In this document: positions 27,001 through 35,519 of the stretch, one piece after another
How the letters are laid out: every line of letters starts with the position of its first letter
Position numbering within the stretch: the first letter of the stretch is position 1
NCBI RefSeq assembly: GCF_012985205.1
Contig: NZ_JABEKS010000002.1
Location: forward strand, 518,480 to 582,479
Origin: Planctomonas sp. JC2975
GTDB lineage: Bacteria > Actinomycetota > Actinomycetes > Actinomycetales > Microbacteriaceae
Length of the DNA stretch: 64,000 bases
Direction: 5' to 3'
Translations under genes and position numbers: made by a program
Notes under the pieces: generated by a model
Database searches by the model: none
The model's input: only the letters and a program-made list of their open reading frames with translations
What the model was told of the DNA's origin: nothing

Positions 27001-27875
27001 CCACACTCTCCTTCAGCAAGGGCCACGGGGCGGGCAACGACTTCGTGCTGTTCGCCGATCCGGAAGGCGCCATCGACCTGACGGCAGCGCAGATCGCGTT
27101 GATCTGCGACCGCCACTTCGGAGTCGGGGCGGACGGCGTGATCCGCGCGGTTCACTCCTCGGCGATCCCCGAGGGTTCGCTGGCGCTGTCGGAGGATCCG
27201 ACGGCGGAGTGGTTCATGGACTACCACAACGCCGACGGGACGCCGGCGGAGATGTGCGGGAACGGCATCCGCGTGTTCACGCGCTACCTCATCGATGGCG
27301 GCTATGCCGACCTGCGCCCAGGGCAGACCTTGCCCGTCGGCACGCGAGCAGGGGTGCGCGAGGTGCAGCAGAGCGGTAGGGGATTCCAGGTGGATCTCGG
27401 CCGCTGGTCGCTGACCGGCGATGACCCGTTGGTGCGCGCGAAGGGACTCGGCGTTGCACGTCCCGGACTCGGCATCGACGTGGGGAATCCGCACGTGGTG
27501 GTCGCTTTGGCGGACGATGACGAGCTCGACCGCCTCGACCTGGGTCCGACTCCGATCCTCGACCCCGAGCCCATCAACGGGGCGAACGTCGAGTTCGTGG
27601 TGCCGCTCGAGCCGCTCATCGAGGACGGCGTCGGCCGCATCCGCATGCGGGTGCACGAGCGCGGCAGTGGCGAAACCCTGGCCTGCGGCACGGGCACCGT
27701 GGCGGCTGCGCTCGCCACGCGGTACTGGGCCGGCGACGCCGCACCTGACAACTGGAAGGTCATCACACCCGGCGGCAACCTCGGCGTGCGGATGTTCCCT
27801 GCCGAAGACGGCGAGCACGTCTCGCTCTCCGGACCGGCCGAGCTGGTCTACGACGGCGAGGTCACGATCGGCTGA
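26997..27875 (+). CDS. dapF: Diaminopimelate epimerase
   Basis: A 292-residue enzyme that converts LL- to meso-diaminopimelate for peptidoglycan and lysine. The two halves carry the two catalytic cysteines: [19 protein letters not shown] (~79-97) and [18 protein letters not shown] (~223-240). The N-terminus has [11 protein letters not shown], and GNPHVVVAL marks the centre. The GTG start overlaps the end of miaA (GTGA), so miaB-miaA-dapF form one translation-coupled unit. Together with dapA and dapB at 10-14 kb, three of the diaminopimelate genes lie within 18 kb but in separate operons. Confidence 0.96.
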   Translation: MTTLSFSKGHGAGNDFVLFADPEGAIDLTAAQIALICDRHFGVGADGVIRAVHSSAIPEGSLALSEDPTAEWFMDYHNADGTPAEMCGNGIRVFTRYLIDGGYADLRPGQTLPVGTRAGVREVQQSGRGFQVDLGRWSLTGDDPLVRAKGLGVARPGLGIDVGNPHVVVALADDDELDRLDLGPTPILDPEPINGANVEFVVPLEPLIEDGVGRIRMRVHERGSGETLACGTGTVAAALATRYWAGDAAPDNWKVITPGGNLGVRMFPAEDGEHVSLSGPAELVYDGEVTIG

Positions 27876-27922
27876 GGCGTCGGTCAACGGTCGCGGATCG
27901 ATCCGGGTCCGCACCATCGATG

Positions 27923-28555
27923 TCAGCCTTCGGCGCCACTGCGGGATCCCGAGTGCACGTGCAAGACGCGGAATCCCTTGCTCGACGAGGCACGCCTGAC
28001 GTCATGCGAGTCCGGGAGCTCGGCCTCGAGCCAGCGCTGAAGGGAATCGGAGCCGAGGTTGCGCTGGACGACGAGCCAGGCATCCGCATCGTCGTCGAGC
28101 CGGGGGAGCCAGCGCAGCAGAAGGGCATGCAGCTCGGCCTTGCCGATGCGGATCGGCGGGTTGGACCAGATGGCGCGGAAGGCGATGTCGTCGGGAACAT
28201 CGTCGGGCAGTACGGCGTTGATGTTTCGGAGGCCGAGGGACGCGGCGTTCCGACGCACGATGTCGAGCGCGCGTTCGTTGACGTCGACAGCCCACACCGT
28301 GGCGTCGGGCGACTCGAGTGCCAACGTGAGGGCGATCGGGCCCCAGCCGCAGCCGAGGTCGAGGAGATCGCCGCTGGGCGGGGCATCCGGCGCGTCGGCG
28401 AGCAGCACCTGGGTGCCGATGTCGATGTGATTCGGGCTGAAGATGCCACCGGCGGTCGTGAGTCGGAGGTCGCGACCCGCGAGCCGGACCGACAGTGGGT
28501 GCAGCTTGGCGTCGCCGCCGGGACGGGACGTGAAGTAGTGCTCGCCACTGGCCAT
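27923..28555 (-). CDS. RsmC-like class I SAM-dependent methyltransferase
   Basis: A 210-residue methyltransferase resembling the C-terminal half of RsmC/RlmG (rRNA guanine-N2 methyltransferases): GIFSPNHIDIGTQVLL, then LLDLGCGWGPIALTLALESP (SAM motif I, ~61-80), VWAVDVNERALDIVRRNA (motif II), and AIWSNPPIRIGKAELHALLLRWL with the catalytic N-P-P-I of N-methyltransferases. The start at 28555 is six bases downstream of TACGGT on the minus strand, which suits a leaderless transcript; longer in-frame starts would read through the hflX promoter. The exact RNA target is not determinable. It is convergent with dapF. Confidence 0.87.
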   Translation of the reverse strand: MASGEHYFTSRPGGDAKLHPLSVRLAGRDLRLTTAGGIFSPNHIDIGTQVLLADAPDAPPSGDLLDLGCGWGPIALTLALESPDATVWAVDVNERALDIVRRNAASLGLRNINAVLPDDVPDDIAFRAIWSNPPIRIGKAELHALLLRWLPRLDDDADAWLVVQRNLGSDSLQRWLEAELPDSHDVRRASSSKGFRVLHVHSGSRSGAEG

Positions 28556-28625
28556 ACAAGGACCGTACCGGAGGCACGACGCAGCGGAACCGCTGTCAGT
28601 GAGGAGAACTAGGGTGGAGCACACG

Positions 28626-30233
28626 ATGACCGAAACCCACAGCGAACGGGACGACGTGCGCGACGACGACGACGCACGCGCCAACGCAGCTCACGATGAC
28701 CTGACAGGCGGAGACGACGACCGGGCGCCCGCCGTGCACGACGACGTCGTGGCGCGGGTGCTCGCTCGCGCCGAGCAGGGATCCGCGCGAACGGCCATTT
28801 TCGGCCAGAGTGCGCAAGCGCTGCAGGGTCTGCGCGCAGAGGGCCACGATTCGGATGGCGAGCAGTTCGACCGCGAAGAGCGCGCCGCGCTCCGTCGCGT
28901 GTCCGGACTCTCCACCGAGCTGGAAGACGTCACCGAGGTCGAGTACCGGCAGTTGCGGCTGGAGAACGTCGTGCTGATCGGCGTGTATTCCGGCGGAACG
29001 CTCGCGGATGCCGAGAACTCGCTTCGCGAGCTGGCGGCGCTTGCAGAGACGGCCGGCGCCGTCGTGCTGGACGGTCTGCTTCAGCGGCGTCCGCACCCGG
29101 ATCCCAGCACCTACCTCGGAAGTGGCAAGGCTCTGGAGCTCCACGACGTGGTGCGCGCTCTCGGCGCCGACACGGTCGTCGCCGACACGGAGCTGGCGCC
29201 GAGCCAGAGGCGTGCGCTGGAAGACGTCGTCAAGGTCAAGGTGATCGACCGCACCGCCGTCATCCTCGATATCTTCAGCCAGCACGCGAAGAGCCGCGAG
29301 GGCAAGGCCCAGGTCGAACTGGCCCAGCTCGAGTACCTCCTGCCGCGACTGCGCGGCTGGGGTGAATCCATGAGCCGCCAGGCGGGTGGACAGGTCGGAT
29401 CCGGCGGTGCCGGAATGGGCAGTCGCGGCCCTGGTGAGACGAAGATCGAGCTCGACCGTCGGCGCATCCACTCGCGGATGGCGAAGCTCCGCCGACAGAT
29501 CAAGGACTTCACGCCGGCACGGGAGGCGAAGCGAGCGAACCGCAGGCGAAACAGCGTGCCATCCGTCGCCATCGCCGGGTACACGAACGCTGGCAAGTCC
29601 AGCATCCTGAACCGCATCACCAAGGCGGGCGTGCTCGTGGAGAACGCACTGTTCGCCACGCTGGATGCGACCGTGCGGCGTTCCATCACGGCCGACGGCC
29701 GTCTGTACACGCTGTCCGACACCGTGGGGTTCGTGCGCAACCTGCCGCACCAGCTCGTCGAGGCCTTCCGCTCGACGCTCGAGGAGGTGGCCGATTCCGA
29801 CCTCATCGTGCATGTCGTGGACGCGTCGCATCCGGATCCCGCTGCGCAGCTGGCCACGGTGCGAGATGTGATCGGCGAAGTGGAGGCGCGGGACCTCCCC
29901 GAGCTCGTCGTGTTCAACAAGGCCGACCTGATCGACGAGGACCGACGGCTGGAGCTCCGCGGCCTCGAGCCGAGCGCCGTGTTCGCCTCCGCGCGTACCG
30001 GCGAAGGGATCGACGAAGTGCTCGCGGCCATCGCCCGGCTGCTGCCCGATCGCTCGGAGCAGATCGACGTGCTGATCCCCTACGACAGGGGCGACCTCGT
30101 ATCGGCCCTGCACGAGCGCGGTCGTGTTCTCGAGACGTCGTACGAGCAGGACGGCACCCGGATGACGGCCAAGATCGCGCCGGAGTTCGTGCCGGTGTTC
30201 GAGCCCTTCCGGGCTGTGGCCACCGTCGCGTGA
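28626..30233 (+). CDS. hflX: GTPase HflX
   Basis: A 535-residue ribosome-splitting GTPase. It has the HflX N-terminal domain (~115-220: LENVVLIGVYSGG, GLLQRRPHPDPSTYLGSGKALEL), a coiled-coil linker (DIFSQHAKSREGKAQVELAQ...GPGETKIELDRRRIHSRMAKLRRQI) and a G domain with G1 IAGYTNAGKSSILNRI (~317), G3 LSDTVGFVRNLP and G4 VVFNKADLID. Residues 1-90 are an unusually acidic, Asp-rich extension. A GGTGGAG Shine-Dalgarno stands 10 bases from the ATG. HflX rescues stalled ribosomes after stress and is divergent here from the methyltransferase gene. Confidence 0.95.
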   Translation: MTETHSERDDVRDDDDARANAAHDDLTGGDDDRAPAVHDDVVARVLARAEQGSARTAIFGQSAQALQGLRAEGHDSDGEQFDREERAALRRVSGLSTELEDVTEVEYRQLRLENVVLIGVYSGGTLADAENSLRELAALAETAGAVVLDGLLQRRPHPDPSTYLGSGKALELHDVVRALGADTVVADTELAPSQRRALEDVVKVKVIDRTAVILDIFSQHAKSREGKAQVELAQLEYLLPRLRGWGESMSRQAGGQVGSGGAGMGSRGPGETKIELDRRRIHSRMAKLRRQIKDFTPAREAKRANRRRNSVPSVAIAGYTNAGKSSILNRITKAGVLVENALFATLDATVRRSITADGRLYTLSDTVGFVRNLPHQLVEAFRSTLEEVADSDLIVHVVDASHPDPAAQLATVRDVIGEVEARDLPELVVFNKADLIDEDRRLELRGLEPSAVFASARTGEGIDEVLAAIARLLPDRSEQIDVLIPYDRGDLVSALHERGRVLETSYEQDGTRMTAKIAPEFVPVFEPFRAVATVA

Positions 30234-30356
30234 AGAAGGCTTGCTGAGCGGGCGCGGCCCGGGCGAAGTGCGGACCGAGCGGCTCTTGGACTCGCTCCGC
30301 TCACTGACGGAGCTGGGACGGAGCTGCAACGAACTCACCACGCGCAGCGCTCTCGG

Positions 30357-30385
30357 CGTCCGGCTCCGGCACGCGTAGCCGGACG
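30357..30385 (+). terminator. Hairpin between hflX and metF leader
   Basis: CGTCCGGCT (30357-30365) pairs perfectly with 30377-30385 around an 11-nt loop that itself contains CCGG. It lies ~125 bp after the hflX stop and just before a promoter-like TACTCT, so it is a plausible terminator for hflX. A T-run is absent. Confidence 0.55.
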
Positions 30386-30416
30386 TAACACGTCGCGGGC
30401 ACCCGTTCTCGATTGG

Positions 30417-30600
30417 TACTCTGAACCCGTTATTCGTCGAGCCGGGTCGCAAGCCCGATCGACTGGTGCGACAGCCGAGCCCGGCACCCGCCCATGGACC
30501 GCGCAAATGGTGCGGTCTGCCGCTGATGCGGTGGGGATGTTCGAGGCCGAAAAGGGCGATCGCTCCCGCCGCCTGGATATCCGGGACAACGGGAGCAGTC
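30417..30600 (+). promoter_or_regulatory. Promoter and ~170-nt structured leader of metF-metE
   Basis: TACTCT at 30417-30422 looks like a -10 element; the next 170+ nt up to the metF ATG carry no convincing ORF but many GC-rich complementary blocks (GAGCCGGGTCGCAAGCCCG, GGACCGCGCAAATGGTGCGGTC and others). A regulated leader is expected for methionine genes. I compared it by eye with SAM-I, SAM-IV, SAH and cobalamin riboswitch consensus sequences, and none clearly fits: the GGCAACCC core and the B12 box are missing. The hflX-to-metF gap is 367 bp; its first ~120 bp (30234-30356) show nothing else. Confidence 0.45.
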
Positions 30601-31569
30601 ATGAGCGCACACGGGACCGCCGACGGCGTCGCGCCGTGTCCTGCCGGCACCCCGTTCTCTTTCGAGCTCTATCCGCCGCGCACCGAGGCGGCATCACGGG
30701 CACTGCCTGACACCATCAGCCAGCTGGCATCGGCCGGTCCCGACTTCATGGCCGTGACGTACGGCGCCGGCGGGTCATCCCACGACTCCTCCCTCGACGT
30801 CGTGCGGCGCATCGTGCGCGACACGAGCGTGCCGGTCATGGCGCACCTCACATGCATCGGTTCATCGCACGAGCAGGCGGCTCGGATGATCCGCGAGTTC
30901 CTCGACGCGGGCGTGACCCGGTTCCTGGCCGTCCGCGGCGATCCGCCCGTTGACGCGCCGGCGGATGCCCCGCTGGGCGACTTGAAGAGCGCTGCCGAAC
31001 TCGTGCAGCTGATCCACCGCATCCAGGCGGAGCGCGCGCCGTACCGGGAGATCCCGTTGCTGGGGCTGCCGCACGCGAGCGTGGTCGGCAAGGCCGAGAA
31101 GGTGACGATCGCGGTCGGCGCGTTCCCCAACGGGCATCCGCGGTCGCGGTCGAGGTCTCAGGACATCGACACGCTGCTCGCCAAGCAGGCCGCCGGTGCG
31201 AATCTGGCCATCACCCAGATGTTCTTCCATGCCGAGGACTATTTCGCGTTCGTCGACAGGGCACGGGTCGCCGGCGTCACGTTCCCGATCCTGCCCGGCC
31301 TCATGCCTGCCACGACGCCGACGGTGCTGCGTCGCATGCTCGACCTCAGCGGCGAGGATCTGCCCAGCGAGCTCGGCATCCGGCTGGAGGTCGAGCCGAC
31401 GGACGAGGGCCGTCGCGAGATCGGCATCGACTACGCAGCACGCCTGGCCGAGCGGCTGGTCGCAGGCGGCGCGCCAGGCATCCACCTCTACACGTTCGGG
31501 CGACCGCGCACGGCTCTCTCCGTGCTCGAGCGCTGCGGTCTCGTCGACACGGCAGCAGTCGGGTCGTAG
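30601..31569 (+). CDS. metF: Methylenetetrahydrofolate reductase
   Basis: A 322-residue flavin enzyme that reduces 5,10-methylene- to 5-methyl-tetrahydrofolate, the methyl donor for MetE. It has FSFELYPPRTEAASRAL (~18-34) with the catalytic Glu, DFMAVTYGAGGSSHD (~52-66), VMAHLTCIGSSHEQA (~82-96), FLAVRGDPP (~110) and LAITQMFFHAEDYFAFVD (~203-220), all standard MetF barrel blocks. Length is typical (~300). GGGAGC lies just before the ATG. metE follows after 48 bp, so the two successive steps are in one operon. Confidence 0.94.
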   Translation: MSAHGTADGVAPCPAGTPFSFELYPPRTEAASRALPDTISQLASAGPDFMAVTYGAGGSSHDSSLDVVRRIVRDTSVPVMAHLTCIGSSHEQAARMIREFLDAGVTRFLAVRGDPPVDAPADAPLGDLKSAAELVQLIHRIQAERAPYREIPLLGLPHASVVGKAEKVTIAVGAFPNGHPRSRSRSQDIDTLLAKQAAGANLAITQMFFHAEDYFAFVDRARVAGVTFPILPGLMPATTPTVLRRMLDLSGEDLPSELGIRLEVEPTDEGRREIGIDYAARLAERLVAGGAPGIHLYTFGRPRTALSVLERCGLVDTAAVGS

Positions 31570-31617
31570 GGCACTGAACCCACCTCTCCACTCCACACAA
31601 GATCAGAAGGAACCAGC

Positions 31618-33957
31618 ATGACCACCTCCGCGTTCCCGACAGGGACGATCACCGGTTACCCCCGTATCGGCCGACGTCGCGAGCTCAAGAAGGCCGTCGA
31701 GGCCTTCTGGGCCGGCAGCGTCTCGGCCGACGAACTCGAGGCCACCGCACTCGAGCTGCGTCGTGCGACCCGTGCTCGTCTCGTCGAGCAGGGCCTCGGA
31801 AAGGGCGACTCGTCCGTCCCCGAGACTTTCAGCTACTACGACCAGGTACTCGACGCGGCCGTGACGGTCGGCGCCGTGCCGTCTCGTTTCGCCGGGCTTC
31901 AGGATGCCGACGGCCGGGTCGATCTCGCCGGCTACTTCACGATCGCCCGCGGCGTCGGCGACGATGCTCCGCTCGAGATGACGAAGTGGTTCGACTCGAA
32001 CTACCACTACCTCGTGCCGGAGATCGGTGAGGACACTCACTTCCGTCTCGCCTCCAGCCGCATCGTCGACCAGTTCCGCGAGGCCGTCGCCGACGGATAC
32101 GTCACGCGTCCCGTCATCGTCGGACCCGTCACGTTCCTGGCGCTCAGCAAGGCGGCGGATGACGCCGCCGAAGGGTTCCGCCCGCTGTCGCGGCTCGCAG
32201 ACCTCCTGCCGGTGTACGAGGAGCTGCTGAAGTCACTGAAGGATGCAGGAGCCCAGTGGGTGCAGCTCGACGAGCCGGCGCTGGTCAGCGAGAGCCTCGA
32301 CGACGCGCGCGCCGACGTGCTCGCCGCGGCGCGTCAGGCGTACGACCGTCTGGGATCCGTCTCCGACCGCCCGAATCTCTACATCGCGGCACCGTACGGC
32401 AGCCTGGATGACGCGCTGCCCGTGCTCGCGGCGACGGGCGTCGAGGCGATCGGCCTCGATCTGGTGCGCGGTGGCGTTCCGACCGGCCTGGACGCCGCCA
32501 CCGCCGCCGCGCTTCGCGCGAAGACGGTCGTCGGTGGGGTCATCGACGGCCACAACGTGTGGCGCGGCGATCTGGAGGCGGCCTTCGGCACGCTCGAGTC
32601 GCTGCTCGCGCTCTCTCCGAACCTCGCCGCATCCACGTCGACATCGCTGCTGCACGTGCCGCACGACGTGGAGGACGAGCCGAACCTCGATGCACGTCTC
32701 AAGTCCTGGCTCGCCTTCGCCGACCAGAAGGTGGCGCAGGTCGCCACGCTTGCGCGCGGACTGGATGACGGACACGAGGCCATCCAGGAGGAGCTGGCGC
32801 AGGCGTCCGCTGCGCTCGCCGATCGCCGCGTCGCGCCCGGAGTCCGCGACGGTGCCGTCCGGCAGCGCGCCGAGGCCCTCACGGACGCCGACTTCCGTCG
32901 CGGCGAGTACGCCGACCGACTGACGGCACAGGATGCCGCGCTCGGGCTGCCCCCGCTGCCGACCACCACGATCGGCTCGTTCCCGCAGACCGGCGACATC
33001 CGCCGCGCACGCGCCCAGTTCGCGAACGGGATCATCACCGAAGCCGAGTACCTGGGCCTCATGCAGGCGGAGATCAAGCGCGTCGTCGACCTCCAGGAGG
33101 AGATCGGCATCGACGTCATCGTGCACGGCGAGCCAGAGCGCAACGACATGGTGCAGTACTTCGCAGAGAACCTCGACGGGTTCGCGGTCACCCAGAACGG
33201 CTGGGTGCAGTCGTACGGCAGCCGCTGCACGCGTCCGTCCATCCTGTGGGGCGACGTCGAGCGACCGAAGCCGATCACCGTCGACTGGTCGACCTACACG
33301 CAGTCGCTGACCGAGAAGCCGGTCAAGGGCATGCTCACCGGTCCCGTCACGATCCTGGCGTGGTCCTTCGTGCGCGACGACCAGCCGCTGGGCGAGACCG
33401 CGCGTCAGGTCGCGTTGGCGCTGCGCGACGAGATCGCGGATCTCGAGGCCGCGGGCATTCGCATCGTCCAGGTCGACGAGCCGGCGCTCCGCGAGCTGCT
33501 GCCGCTGAAGGCGGCGGCCCAGCCCGACTACCTCGACTGGTCGGTCGGATCGTTCCGCCTGGCGACGAGCGGCGTCGCCGACGCCACCCAGATCCACACG
33601 CACCTCTGCTACTCGGAGTTCGGAGTCGTGATCGACGCGATCCGCAATCTGGATGCCGACGTGACGAGCATCGAGGCGGCCCGCAGCCGCATGGAGGTCG
33701 TCGACGACATCAAGGCGAGCGGCTTCGAGCACGGCATCGGGCCGGGTGTCTACGACATCCACTCTCCGCGGGTGCCGTCGGTCGCCGAAGTGACGGAGCT
33801 GATCGAGCGGGCCCTGGAGGGCATTCCGCAGCGCCAGGTGTGGATCAACCCCGACTGCGGACTCAAGACCCGTGGATACGACGAGACCGTCGCGTCGCTG
33901 ACGAACATCATCGAGGCGACCCGAGCCGTGCGCGAGCGTGTCTCGGTGGACGCCTGA
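31618..33957 (+). CDS. metE: Cobalamin-independent methionine synthase
   Basis: A 779-residue enzyme that transfers the methyl group of 5-methyltetrahydropteroyl-glutamate to homocysteine. The N-terminal half starts at TITGYPRIGRRRELKKAVEAFW; the catalytic C-terminal half begins near LPPLPTTTIGSFPQT (~443). The zinc site is IHTHLCYSEFG (His and Cys, ~659-669) and NPDCGLKTRG (Cys, ~746). HGEPERNDMVQYFAE and PSILWGDVERPKPITVDW are family hallmarks. SD AGAAGGAA lies upstream of the ATG. No B12-dependent metH is in the window. Confidence 0.97.
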   Translation: MTTSAFPTGTITGYPRIGRRRELKKAVEAFWAGSVSADELEATALELRRATRARLVEQGLGKGDSSVPETFSYYDQVLDAAVTVGAVPSRFAGLQDADGRVDLAGYFTIARGVGDDAPLEMTKWFDSNYHYLVPEIGEDTHFRLASSRIVDQFREAVADGYVTRPVIVGPVTFLALSKAADDAAEGFRPLSRLADLLPVYEELLKSLKDAGAQWVQLDEPALVSESLDDARADVLAAARQAYDRLGSVSDRPNLYIAAPYGSLDDALPVLAATGVEAIGLDLVRGGVPTGLDAATAAALRAKTVVGGVIDGHNVWRGDLEAAFGTLESLLALSPNLAASTSTSLLHVPHDVEDEPNLDARLKSWLAFADQKVAQVATLARGLDDGHEAIQEELAQASAALADRRVAPGVRDGAVRQRAEALTDADFRRGEYADRLTAQDAALGLPPLPTTTIGSFPQTGDIRRARAQFANGIITEAEYLGLMQAEIKRVVDLQEEIGIDVIVHGEPERNDMVQYFAENLDGFAVTQNGWVQSYGSRCTRPSILWGDVERPKPITVDWSTYTQSLTEKPVKGMLTGPVTILAWSFVRDDQPLGETARQVALALRDEIADLEAAGIRIVQVDEPALRELLPLKAAAQPDYLDWSVGSFRLATSGVADATQIHTHLCYSEFGVVIDAIRNLDADVTSIEAARSRMEVVDDIKASGFEHGIGPGVYDIHSPRVPSVAEVTELIERALEGIPQRQVWINPDCGLKTRGYDETVASLTNIIEATRAVRERVSVDA

Positions 33958-33975
33958 CGAGTCATGACAACGACA

Positions 33976-34001
33976 AGGGACCCGGAGCGATCCGGGTCCC
34001 T
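33976..34001. terminator. Bidirectional hairpin terminator between metE and lexA
   Basis: AGGGACCCGGA (33976-33986) pairs with TCCGGGTCCCT (33991-34001) around the GCGA tetraloop. The stem can be extended by CGAC/GTCG on the flanks. It lies 18 bp past the metE stop and 85 bp past the lexA stop on the other strand, so it can serve both convergent genes. Confidence 0.85.
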
Positions 34002-34085
34002 CGTCGTGTCTCCGCTGTTCGGCACTCTCGAGGCCCGGAGGTTCTCGGCTCGCGCAGGCGGGCTCGCCCTTCGGCGAGCCGTTGC

Positions 34086-34820
34086 TCAGACGGCGCGCAG
34101 CACCGCCACGACCTTGCCGACGACCGTGGCGAAGTCGCCCAGAATAGGCTCGAACGCGGAGTTGCGGGGAAGCAGCCACGTGTGTCCGTCGCGCTGGCGG
34201 AACACCTTGACCGTCGCTTCGCCATCGAGCATCGCAGCGACGATGTCGCCGTTCTCCGCATCGTTCTGCTGCCGCACGACGACCCAGTCGCCGTCGCAGA
34301 TGGCGGCGTCGATCATCGACTCGCCCTGCACCTTCAGCATGAAGAGGTCGCCGCTGCCGACGAGCTGACGGGGGAGGGGGAAGACCTCCTCGATCTGCTG
34401 CTCAGCGGTGATCGGAACTCCTGCGGCGATGCGTCCGACCAGCGGCACCATCGTGGCGTCTCCGACGGGAACGATGGTGTCGAAGTCGGCTGAGGTCTCC
34501 TGGCGCCCCGTCGTCGCCGGCAGGTCGATCAAGATCTCGAGTGCACGAGGACGGTTGGGATCGCGGCGGAGGTAGCCGCTGAGTTCGAGCTGGTTGAGCT
34601 GGTGCGCCACGCTGGAGAGGGACGCGAGACCCACGGCATCCCCGATCTCCCGCATGCTCGGCGGATATCCGCGCTGGCTCACGGATCGCTGGATGACCTC
34701 GAGGATCGAGCGCTGCTTCTCGCTCAGGTTCTTGCGTCGCCGCGTGCGCGGCTTGTCGGCCGGGGTGCGCCGTGCTCGTGCTGTCGGCGCAACGGATGCT
34801 GCGCTGTCGGACTCGGTCAA
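34086..34820 (-). CDS. lexA: LexA repressor
   Basis: A 244-residue SOS repressor. The winged helix-turn-helix is ~33-95 ([44 protein letters not shown]...); the peptidase domain has the Ala133-Gly134 cleavage site (GRIAAGVP), Ser168 (QGESMID) and Lys205 (EATVKVF). A 30-residue basic N-terminal extension is typical of actinobacterial LexA. The start is a TTG (34820) with GAGAGGA about ten bases upstream. It diverges from a LysM protein gene, as in mycobacteria (lexA and Rv2719c). LexA-type boxes occur ahead of recA and ahead of that gene. Confidence 0.96.
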   Translation of the reverse strand: MTESDSAASVAPTARARRTPADKPRTRRRKNLSEKQRSILEVIQRSVSQRGYPPSMREIGDAVGLASLSSVAHQLNQLELSGYLRRDPNRPRALEILIDLPATTGRQETSADFDTIVPVGDATMVPLVGRIAAGVPITAEQQIEEVFPLPRQLVGSGDLFMLKVQGESMIDAAICDGDWVVVRQQNDAENGDIVAAMLDGEATVKVFRQRDGHTWLLPRNSAFEPILGDFATVVGKVVAVLRAV

Positions 34821-35054
34821 CCTGATGTCCTCTCGTTCGCCGTTCTCCGTCGTCGGATGCGGCTGTGCGGCAAATGCTCCGACACGATTTTCGAACGTTT
34901 CCGTCGTACTGACGGCGATCGATTCGCAGCGAATGTCGGTGGTACGTGGTGCTCTGTCGTCGTGACGATCGAAACTCTATCTACGAAATGGCCGAAATCG
35001 GCGGTTTTGTTCGAGCGTGTTGAGAAGTCGGCGTCGCGAAATGCGAACGTATCG

Positions 35055-35099
35055 TTGAAATTCGAAAGAATCGAAGATATATTCGGAACGCGAGTTCGA
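35055..35099 (+). promoter_or_regulatory. Promoter of LysM gene with adjoining LexA box
   Basis: TTGAAA (35055-35060), a 17-bp spacer and TATATT (35078-35083) make a near-consensus housekeeping promoter. Immediately after it, CGGAACGCGAGTTCGA (35084-35099) matches the LexA box TCGAAC-N4-GTTCGA at 10 of 12 fixed positions (both changes in the left half), over the expected transcription start. The Shine-Dalgarno CAGGAGA and the ATG at 35118 follow. The ~260 bp on the lexA side (34821-35054) hold no gene; I found no equally good second box there. Confidence 0.75.
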
Positions 35100-35117
35100 T
35101 TCTGGCAGGAGACGGAC

Positions 35118-35471
35118 ATGACGACCTTCGTACTGACACAGCAGCAGCCTCCCGTGCGCATTCGCACGCGGCTGACGCGTCGTGGACGGGTCGTCATCGC
35201 CGCCCTGATCGTGCTGCCGCTGCTCATCGGCGCTGGCGCGCTCGCTGCCAACAGCGGCGCGGTCGCCGGCGCGGTCGGAACCTCGTCGGCAGCCTTCCAT
35301 CACGTGACGGTCCGTTCCGGCGACTCGCTGTGGTCCATCGCCGAGCGGATCGCGCCGCAGTACGACCCGAGAGACGTCGTTGCCGCGCTCGTCGATCTGA
35401 ACGGTCTTCAGTCCAGCGTTCTTCAGGCAGGCCAGCAACTCGCGGTCCCGCACGAGTACGACGGTCGCTGA
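35118..35471 (+). CDS. LysM membrane protein, SOS-type division inhibitor candidate (ChiZ/DivS-like)
   Basis: A 117-residue protein: a short cytoplasmic Arg-rich start, one membrane segment (VVIAALIVLPLLIGAGALAA, ~27-46) and an outside LysM domain (HHVTVRSGDSLWSIAERIAPQYD ... LNGLQSSVLQAGQQLAVP, ~61-110), which binds peptidoglycan. This layout and the divergent position next to lexA match mycobacterial Rv2719c (ChiZ) and the Firmicute YneA group, which stop division during DNA damage. The upstream promoter carries a LexA box. Function is inferred from context; sequence identity across these groups is low. SD CAGGAGA precedes the ATG. Confidence 0.8.
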   Translation: MTTFVLTQQQPPVRIRTRLTRRGRVVIAALIVLPLLIGAGALAANSGAVAGAVGTSSAAFHHVTVRSGDSLWSIAERIAPQYDPRDVVAALVDLNGLQSSVLQAGQQLAVPHEYDGR

Positions 35472-35519
35472 CGCTTCGACGGCAATTCGGGGGCCGTTCA
35501 ACCCCTTTAACATGGAGGC

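Noticed and set aside
30423..30600. SAM or cobalamin riboswitch before metF
   Set aside because: The core motifs (GGCAACCC; the B12 box around GCCACTG) are not present, so no class is assigned; the leader is reported only as structured.
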